64,000 nucleotides of DNA, from the NCBI GenBank assembly GCA_045630285.1, contig JAZQSX010000063.1, forward strand, positions 1 through 64,000. The letters are read 5' to 3'. A model generated the notes under the pieces. The model had not been told where the DNA came from. It saw nothing but the letters and a program-made list of their open reading frames with translations, and searched no databases. This document shows, one piece after another, positions 59,365-64,000 of this stretch. Position 1 is the first letter of the stretch. The number at the start of each line of letters is the position of its first letter. This DNA comes from RGIG3009 sp045630285. Lineage in GTDB: Bacteria; Bacillota; Clostridia; Oscillospirales; Acutalibacteraceae. Both the position numbers and the translations under genes were made by a program.

Positions 59365-59736
59365 ATGTTTAATGTTGTAGCATTGACTGCCGCTGCAGGC
59401 GGTGACGCCGGTGCCGGTGGCGGTATGGGCCTGATCGGTATGCTCGTTATGTGGGGTGCCATCATTGCGGTGATGTACTTCCTGATGATCCGTCCTCAGA
59501 AGAAAAAGCAGAAGGCTGAGCAGAAGATGCGTGACAGCGTCCGTGTGGGCGACGAGATCACCACCATCGGCGGCATCTGCGGCCGTATCGTCAACATCAA
59601 AGAGGACTCTTTTATCATCGAGACCGGTGTTGATCGCAACAAGATGGTTATCAAAAAGTGGGCTATGCAGAGCTGTGATACCGTTCATGATGCCGAAGTG
59701 GACGATGACGATGACGACGATGATGACGATATCTAA
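59365..59736 (+). CDS. yajC: Preprotein translocase subunit YajC with poly-aspartate tail
   Basis: YajC is a small accessory of the Sec channel. The 123-residue product has a short Gly/Ala-rich N-terminus, one membrane helix (about residues 20-42), MIRPQKKKQKAEQKM and the conserved GDEITTIGGICGRI. The tail ends in ten consecutive aspartates and one isoleucine, which is not part of the family core. The ATG at 59365 follows TTTGGAGGTGTAAAAACT. secD/secF do not follow here. Confidence 0.93.
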   Translation: MFNVVALTAAAGGDAGAGGGMGLIGMLVMWGAIIAVMYFLMIRPQKKKQKAEQKMRDSVRVGDEITTIGGICGRIVNIKEDSFIIETGVDRNKMVIKKWAMQSCDTVHDAEVDDDDDDDDDDI

Positions 59737-59814
59737 TTCGCTGTAACCGTACTATTTTCTTCTCCCGAAGCATACGCTGATGATGTGATCAGAAGCAGGG
59801 CGGAGGGAAAGCGT

Positions 59815-60213
59815 ATGAATGCACGCAGAGAAAATAGTTCAGCAGCGATGCGCATCGTGCGTCCGATCGTATGGGGGGGCGGCATCGGTGCGGTAGTTTG
59901 TTTCGTGTTGTTGCTTTTGTCGGCAACCGCAATGGCCTCGTTTCAGGTGCCTCAAGCCGCAGTGATTCCCGTGGCGGTGGCGATTCTGGCCATTGCCTCG
60001 TTGTGCGGCGGCTTTGTTGCGGCACGTGTTGCCCGTGAGCGCGGTTTGTTGTATGGTGCCGCTTGTGGCTTGCTGTTGTTCTTGATGACGGCGATTGCCG
60101 GCTTGGGAAGTGAGCAGACCACGCAAGGAGTGTTGCTGTTCTTAAAACTCGCGTTAGCGGTGGGCGGCGGCGCTGTCGGCGGTATTTTCGGCGTCAATAT
60201 GAAACGTCGGTAA
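59815..60213 (+). CDS. TIGR04086-type membrane protein
   Basis: The 132-residue protein has four predicted membrane segments and the Gly-rich SLCGGFVAARVARERGLLYGA and GAVGGIFGVN found in the family. These proteins regularly follow yajC in Clostridia; the function is unknown. The ATG at 59815 follows GCGGAGGGAAAGCGT. In many relatives the SCIFF peptide and its radical SAM enzyme come next; here they are absent. Confidence 0.78.
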   Translation: MNARRENSSAAMRIVRPIVWGGGIGAVVCFVLLLLSATAMASFQVPQAAVIPVAVAILAIASLCGGFVAARVARERGLLYGAACGLLLFLMTAIAGLGSEQTTQGVLLFLKLALAVGGGAVGGIFGVNMKRR

Positions 60214-60225
60214 CAAAAAGCAGAA

Positions 60226-60252
60226 CGGGGCGGAGCCATCCGCCCCGATTTT
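60226..60252 (+). terminator. Terminator after the TIGR04086 gene
   Basis: CGGGGCGGA (60226-60234) pairs perfectly with TCCGCCCCG (60239-60247), followed by ATTTTGG and a second T run. Confidence 0.65.
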
Positions 60253-60318
60253 GGTTTTTGGTCGCATATCCGTGAAATGCAGTGCATACAATGCAGTGTG
60301 TGAAACGGAGGAATGCGT

Positions 60319-60921
60319 ATGAGACGGAAAAGGACAAACCGTGTCGGACGTTTTTTAGCAGACAACCGACGGATCCTATGTTTTTTATTGTTGCCGATCG
60401 TGGGATGTATTTGCGGTATGCTGCTGTATTCTACGGTGCGCTCCGCCTCGTGGTTGACCTTGTTCACGGTCGAACGGATAACACCGAAGTTTCCTGCCGC
60501 ATTTTCCGCCCTGTTTGAATCATGTTTTCAGCCGATCGTGCTGTTGACGGCATTGTTTCTTGCGGGACTGTCGGCTTGCGGGGCACCGTTTGCTGTGATT
60601 ATTCCCTTGTTTTGGGGTCTTGGCTTGGGTATGACGCAGGCCGGGTATTATGCCACCGGCTGGGGCGGTGTGCTGACGGTGTCGGCGGTGATACTGCCTC
60701 ACGCTGTAATGGAGCTGGTGGCGATACTTATGGCAGCTTCGGAATCGCTGCGTATGTCGCTGCGGTTTACGGCGGTCGTGTTGCCCCGTACAGCGCATTG
60801 CGGCGGTTTGTGGCAGGAGTTCCGCTTATACTGCATACGGTTTGCCGTGTTGCTGTTTTTGTTGTTTGGCGCAGGAGCACTGGACGTGATTTTGCGCTTG
60901 ATATTTTCAAGTTTGCTCTAG
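60319..60921 (+). CDS. SpoIIM-like membrane protein
   Basis: The 200-residue protein has a basic N-terminus and about five membrane segments. Its core, GMTQAGYYATGW with LPHAVMELVAILMAASESLR, resembles the HxxxE pattern of the SpoIIM/DUF95 family. SpoIIM is part of the DMP engulfment machinery in sporulation. The similarity is moderate and no spoIID/spoIIP is adjacent, so the call is tentative. The ATG at 60319 is correctly spaced from GGAGG (60307-60311). Confidence 0.6.
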   Translation: MRRKRTNRVGRFLADNRRILCFLLLPIVGCICGMLLYSTVRSASWLTLFTVERITPKFPAAFSALFESCFQPIVLLTALFLAGLSACGAPFAVIIPLFWGLGLGMTQAGYYATGWGGVLTVSAVILPHAVMELVAILMAASESLRMSLRFTAVVLPRTAHCGGLWQEFRLYCIRFAVLLFLLFGAGALDVILRLIFSSLL

Positions 60922-60948
60922 GATGTGCAAGAAAAAAGGAGTGGTACT

Positions 60949-61893
60949 ATGGCGGGATTGTTCGGTATGTTCGATCAAAGCAGACCGGGTCCCGGTGTGT
61001 CGAAAGACGAACCGCAGAAAAAAGCATTTTTCAAGTTTTTTGAAATATACGGCAGAAAGTTCTGGAAATTGGTCGTTGCCAATATGCTGTATGCTCTCGT
61101 GTCGCTGCCTATCGTGACGCAGGGCTTGGCACAGGCCGGCTTGACGTTCATTACCCGCAACTACGCCCGTGAAAAACACGCCTTTATCAAGACTGATTTC
61201 TTTGAAACGATCAAGAAGAACTGGAAGCAGGCGCTGCTCATTGGTATTCTGGAAATCGTGATCGGTGCCATTATGGCGTTTGCGATGTACTTCTATTGGG
61301 TGGGTGCGATGACGACCCCCGATTTTTCTTTCTTGTCACTCATACCGGTCTGTCTCTCGCTGTTTATGGTGATGATGTTTGTGTTTACACGGTACTATCT
61401 GTATCTGCAGATGATCACCTTCAAGATGTCGACGAGACAACTGATCCGCAACAGCATTCTGTTCGCTATGGCAGGTGTGAAGCAAAACATTTTGATCACA
61501 CTGGTGTTGGTGGCGATTTACGCACTGCTGATCTTCTTGGTACTGTTCTATACGTGGATCGCTATTCCGATCCTAATTGCCATGTGGGTGTTTTTCCTGC
61601 CGGCATTCCGCTCGTTCCTCATTCAGTTTACCATTTTCCCGCTCGTGAAGCGTGCGATCATTGATCCGTATTACGAGGAGCATCCCGAGGCGGATATTGA
61701 AAAGCGTCGGGATCTGAATTTGGAGATCGATGAAGAAAAACTGGTGTCCGAGGAAAAGGAAGAGCCGGTATTTACCGACGTGGTTCGCGGTAAAGAGGAA
61801 TCCGTCGTTCCCAAGCAGTATAGCGACAGTGAACTGCGGCGTGGACGCAAGCTGAAAAAGAGCGATGACGTCGACGATGATGATACGATCTAA
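60949..61893 (+). CDS. YesL-like (DUF624) membrane protein
   Basis: The 314-residue protein has an N-terminal cytoplasmic part, about five to six membrane segments (residues ~40-245), and a charged C-terminal domain rich in Glu, Lys and Asp ending in DDVDDDDTI. The ARNYAREKHAFI-like stretch before the second membrane segment and the overall layout match the YesL/DUF624 family, whose function is unknown. The ATG at 60949 follows AAAAAAGGAGTGGTACT. Confidence 0.72.
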   Translation: MAGLFGMFDQSRPGPGVSKDEPQKKAFFKFFEIYGRKFWKLVVANMLYALVSLPIVTQGLAQAGLTFITRNYAREKHAFIKTDFFETIKKNWKQALLIGILEIVIGAIMAFAMYFYWVGAMTTPDFSFLSLIPVCLSLFMVMMFVFTRYYLYLQMITFKMSTRQLIRNSILFAMAGVKQNILITLVLVAIYALLIFLVLFYTWIAIPILIAMWVFFLPAFRSFLIQFTIFPLVKRAIIDPYYEEHPEADIEKRRDLNLEIDEEKLVSEEKEEPVFTDVVRGKEESVVPKQYSDSELRRGRKLKKSDDVDDDDTI

Positions 61894-61900
61894 ATAAAAA

Positions 61901-61929
61901 ATCCCTCGCCGAAAGGCGAGGGATTTTTT
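61901..61929. terminator. Bidirectional terminator before glnS
   Basis: ATCCCTCGCC (61901-61910) pairs perfectly with GGCGAGGGAT (61915-61924) around GAAA, with A and T runs on both sides. It serves the convergent YesL-like and glnS genes. Confidence 0.92.
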
Positions 61930-61931
61930 GC

Positions 61932-63617
61932 TTATTTCTTGTTGAAACTGTCTTTCAGCGATACCGCACGGTTGAACACCGGATGCTCTGTAGTGCTGTC
62001 AACGTTGTCGATACAGAAATAACCGAGACGCAGGAACTGGAACGAGGTGGGAGCCTCTGCGGGTAAAACAGCGGCTTCAACCTTACACTCGGCCAGCGTT
62101 TCCAGTGAAGCCTCGTTCAGGCATTCGAGGAAGCTCTTGTCGCCGCCTTCGGGCTCGGCATCCGCAAACAGCGAGCTGTACAAACGCACCTCGGCGTTTT
62201 TGGCGGTAGCCGCATCGACCCAATGGATGGTGCCACGAACCTTTCTGCCGTCGGGGGTGTTGCCGCCACGGGTTTCGGGATCGTAGGTTGCCAAAATCTC
62301 AATAACGTTGCCGTTTTCATCCTTGACACAGCCGGTGCAACGTACCACGTAGGCGGATTTCAACCGCACCTCGTTGCCGGGGAAAAGACGGAAGTAGCCC
62401 TTGACGGGTTCTTCCATAAAGTCATCCTGCTCAACCCACAGCGAACGGGAGAAGGATACGGGATGCGTACCACGCTCGGGGTAGGAGGGATGATTCTCCA
62501 TGGCGAAGGTCTCACTTTCGCCTTCGGGATAGTTGGTAATGGTGAGCTTGACGGGACGCAATACCGCCATGGCACGGGTGGCGTTCTCGTTCAAATCTTC
62601 ACGCAGGCAGTGCTCAAGCAGCGCAACCTCTACCGTGCTGGGCACCTTGGCGACGCCGACACGCTCGATAAAGTTTCTCACCGAGGCAGGGGTGTAGCCA
62701 CGGCGACGCAGGCCACGCAGGGTAGGCATACGGGGATCGTCCCAACCGGACACGAAGCCTTCTTCGACCAGCTGACGCAGCTTGCGTTTGGACATCACGG
62801 TGTAGTTGATGTTCAGACGGGCAAATTCGATCTGACGAGGTTTGCCGGGAAGATCGGCGTTTTCGACCACCCAATTATACAGCGGGCGGTGGTCTTCAAA
62901 CTCGAGTGAGCAGAGGGAATGGGTGATACCCTCAATCGCATCCTCCAGCGGGTGAGCAAAATCGTACATCGGATAGATGCACCAGCGGTTGCCCTGACGG
63001 TGATGAGGTGCGTGGTTGATGCGGTAAATAACGGGGTCACGCATATTGAAGTTGCCGCTGGCAAGATCGATCTTGGCACGCAAGGTCATCGCACCGTCAT
63101 CAAACTCACCGGCACGCATCCGTGCGAACAGATCCAGGCTTTCCTCGATGGGACGGTCACGGTAAGGGCTGACAGCGGGGTGAGTGAGGTCACCACGGTT
63201 GGCACGCATCTCATCAGGCGAGAGTTCGCACACGTAAGCCAATCCCTTTTTGATCAATGAGACAGCAATGTCGTACATCGTCTCGAAATAATCGGAGGCG
63301 AAGAAGAAACGGTCGTCCCAATCGTAGCCCAGCCAGTGAATGTCTTCCTGAATGGCGTCGACGTATTCCTCGTCTTCCTTGGTGGGGTTGGTATCGTCCA
63401 TACGGAGGTTGCAGATGCCGCCGTATTTTACCGCCGTGCCAAAGTCGATGCAGATCGCCTTTGCGTGGCCGATATGCAAGTAGCCGTTCGGCTCGGGCGG
63501 AAAACGGGTGTGCACCTGCTGACCATAGCAGCGGCCATTTTCCTTCAATTCTTCATCAATGATATCGTGGATAAAGTTACCGCCCATTTCGGTAGCGGTG
63601 ATGCGTTCTTCAGACAT
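61932..63617 (-). CDS. glnS: Glutaminyl-tRNA synthetase
   Basis: GlnRS charges tRNA-Gln directly. The 561-residue product has the HIGH motif in PPEPNGYLHIGHAK, the KMSKS-type motif as VMSKRK, FSRSLWVEQDDF and a C-terminal anticodon-binding domain. Most Firmicutes instead use GatCAB transamidation; Clostridia with GlnRS are an exception, usually explained by ancient transfer. The ATG ending at 63617 follows GAGGAGGATTATGT. It lies 12 bases after gltX. Confidence 0.96.
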   Translation of the reverse strand: MSEERITATEMGGNFIHDIIDEELKENGRCYGQQVHTRFPPEPNGYLHIGHAKAICIDFGTAVKYGGICNLRMDDTNPTKEDEEYVDAIQEDIHWLGYDWDDRFFFASDYFETMYDIAVSLIKKGLAYVCELSPDEMRANRGDLTHPAVSPYRDRPIEESLDLFARMRAGEFDDGAMTLRAKIDLASGNFNMRDPVIYRINHAPHHRQGNRWCIYPMYDFAHPLEDAIEGITHSLCSLEFEDHRPLYNWVVENADLPGKPRQIEFARLNINYTVMSKRKLRQLVEEGFVSGWDDPRMPTLRGLRRRGYTPASVRNFIERVGVAKVPSTVEVALLEHCLREDLNENATRAMAVLRPVKLTITNYPEGESETFAMENHPSYPERGTHPVSFSRSLWVEQDDFMEEPVKGYFRLFPGNEVRLKSAYVVRCTGCVKDENGNVIEILATYDPETRGGNTPDGRKVRGTIHWVDAATAKNAEVRLYSSLFADAEPEGGDKSFLECLNEASLETLAECKVEAAVLPAEAPTSFQFLRLGYFCIDNVDSTTEHPVFNRAVSLKDSFNKK

Positions 63618-63629
63618 ACATAATCCTCC

Positions 63630-64000
63630 TCAGAGTGTTGCCATGGCGGCGTTCAGTCGGGCAACGATTTCATCCTTGCCGAGCAAGCTCATAATACCGC
63701 ACAGGTCAGGCGTATTGCGGCGACCGGTGACTGCAACACGAATGACGGTGCTGACGTCGCCGGCGTGCCCCTTATAAGCATCTGGCTGTTTTTTATACTC
63801 CTTGATTTCGGGGCAGAAATCAAGCGAGGGACAAAGTGCTTTGATCGTGTCGAACCACGCTTGCTTATCCTGCGCCGGATCATACACCGCCGGGTAGGCG
63901 GCAAGAATGGCACGAATATCCTCGGCGGCTAACTGCTCTGGCCACGGATATTCCGTTGGGCGTTCAAAGAAGTAGGCAGTGTAATCCGGCACCTCACTCC
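63630..64000 (-). CDS. gltX: Glutamyl-tRNA synthetase, 3' part only
   Basis: The frame stays open to the window edge and encodes the C-terminal ~123 residues of GltX. It shows YFFERPTEYPWPEQL and AYKGHAGDVSTVIRVAVTGRR, which belong to the anticodon-binding end of bacterial GluRS. The catalytic part lies beyond 64000. It forms a tandem with glnS, placing both glutamate-family synthetases in one unit. Confidence 0.9.
   Translation of the reverse strand, partial: SEVPDYTAYFFERPTEYPWPEQLAAEDIRAILAAYPAVYDPAQDKQAWFDTIKALCPSLDFCPEIKEYKKQPDAYKGHAGDVSTVIRVAVTGRRNTPDLCGIMSLLGKDEIVARLNAAMATL

Noticed and set aside
59737..60318. SCIFF peptide (scfA) and its maturase after the TIGR04086 gene
   Set aside because: No six-cysteine peptide or radical SAM gene lies there; the spacer holds only a terminator and the next start site.
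1..64000. CRISPR array, prophage, insertion sequence or defence island
   Set aside because: No regularly spaced repeats, transposase, integrase, phage structural genes or defence families were seen on either strand.

Overview
The window looks like chromosome from a spore-forming Clostridia bacterium, most likely a gut anaerobe near the Oscillospirales/Ruminococcaceae. That placement is inferred from an IspH-ribosomal protein S1 fusion, SpoIVA and other sporulation-type proteins, the paired radical SAM/DUF2344 genes, DUF378 and DUF1540 proteins, a glutaminyl-tRNA synthetase, Shine-Dalgarno sites of the GGAGG type and a moderately high GC content. There is no insertion sequence, prophage or CRISPR array. 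Nearly everything is core genome, so the points of interest lie in RNA leaders, small genes, promoters and gene fusions.

Layout. 1-3.7 kb: rpmG(partial)-secE-nusG-rplK-rplA, then a new promoter and attenuated leader for rplJ-rplL. 3.7-7.4 kb (minus strand): a nuclease/phosphatase-fold enzyme, a GlpP-type antiterminator with a terminator hairpin in its own leader, a metallo-beta-lactamase-fold protein and an acyltransferase. 7.5-10.2 kb: an ABC ATPase without a permease, an LCP-like membrane protein and a transglutaminase lipoprotein. 10.2-10.6 kb: four tRNAs (Gly, Arg, His, Gln). 10.7-15.3 kb: ispD-ispF, an ABC exporter and a phosphoesterase lipoprotein. 15.4-18.2 kb: tmcAL divergent from ackA, then a DUF378 gene with a sporulation-type promoter. 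18.4-26 kb: DUF5685, a DnaJ-like protein, an RpiR regulator and the BaiN-like/cmk/plsC/ispH-rpsA cluster. 26-29.7 kb: rpiB, a LUD protein and a two-gene M20 peptidase-CapA module with atypical codon use.

30-38 kb: murA, walJ-like, rlmH, CBS, zapA, a U32 peptidase (RlhA-like), a SLOG protein, spoIVA, and a small membrane protein next to a SpoIVFB-like protease. 38-44 kb: the radical SAM pair, rplS with its leader, rbgA, lepB, rnhB and yraN. 44-54 kb: an M19 dipeptidase, thrC, a phosphoesterase, then the protein quality-control block tig-clpP-clpX-lon-engB. 53.7-57 kb: a 54-residue peptide gene not recognised here, a DUF1540 protein and the lysine/diaminopimelate operon asd-dapA-dapB on the minus strand. 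57-64 kb: queA-tgt (queuosine), yajC, a TIGR04086 protein, a SpoIIM-like protein, a YesL-like protein, and glnS-gltX on the minus strand, the last cut by the window end.

The genes fit a growth-linked core (ribosome, secretion, proteolysis, cell wall) with sporulation genes interspersed. No new defence or mobile system was found. The strongest candidates for undescribed biology are the leader hairpin of glpP, the internal start that could release free S1 from the IspH-S1 fusion, the three-arm alternative hairpin at the start of the tig transcript, the reduced SpoIVFA position, and the 54-residue peptide.
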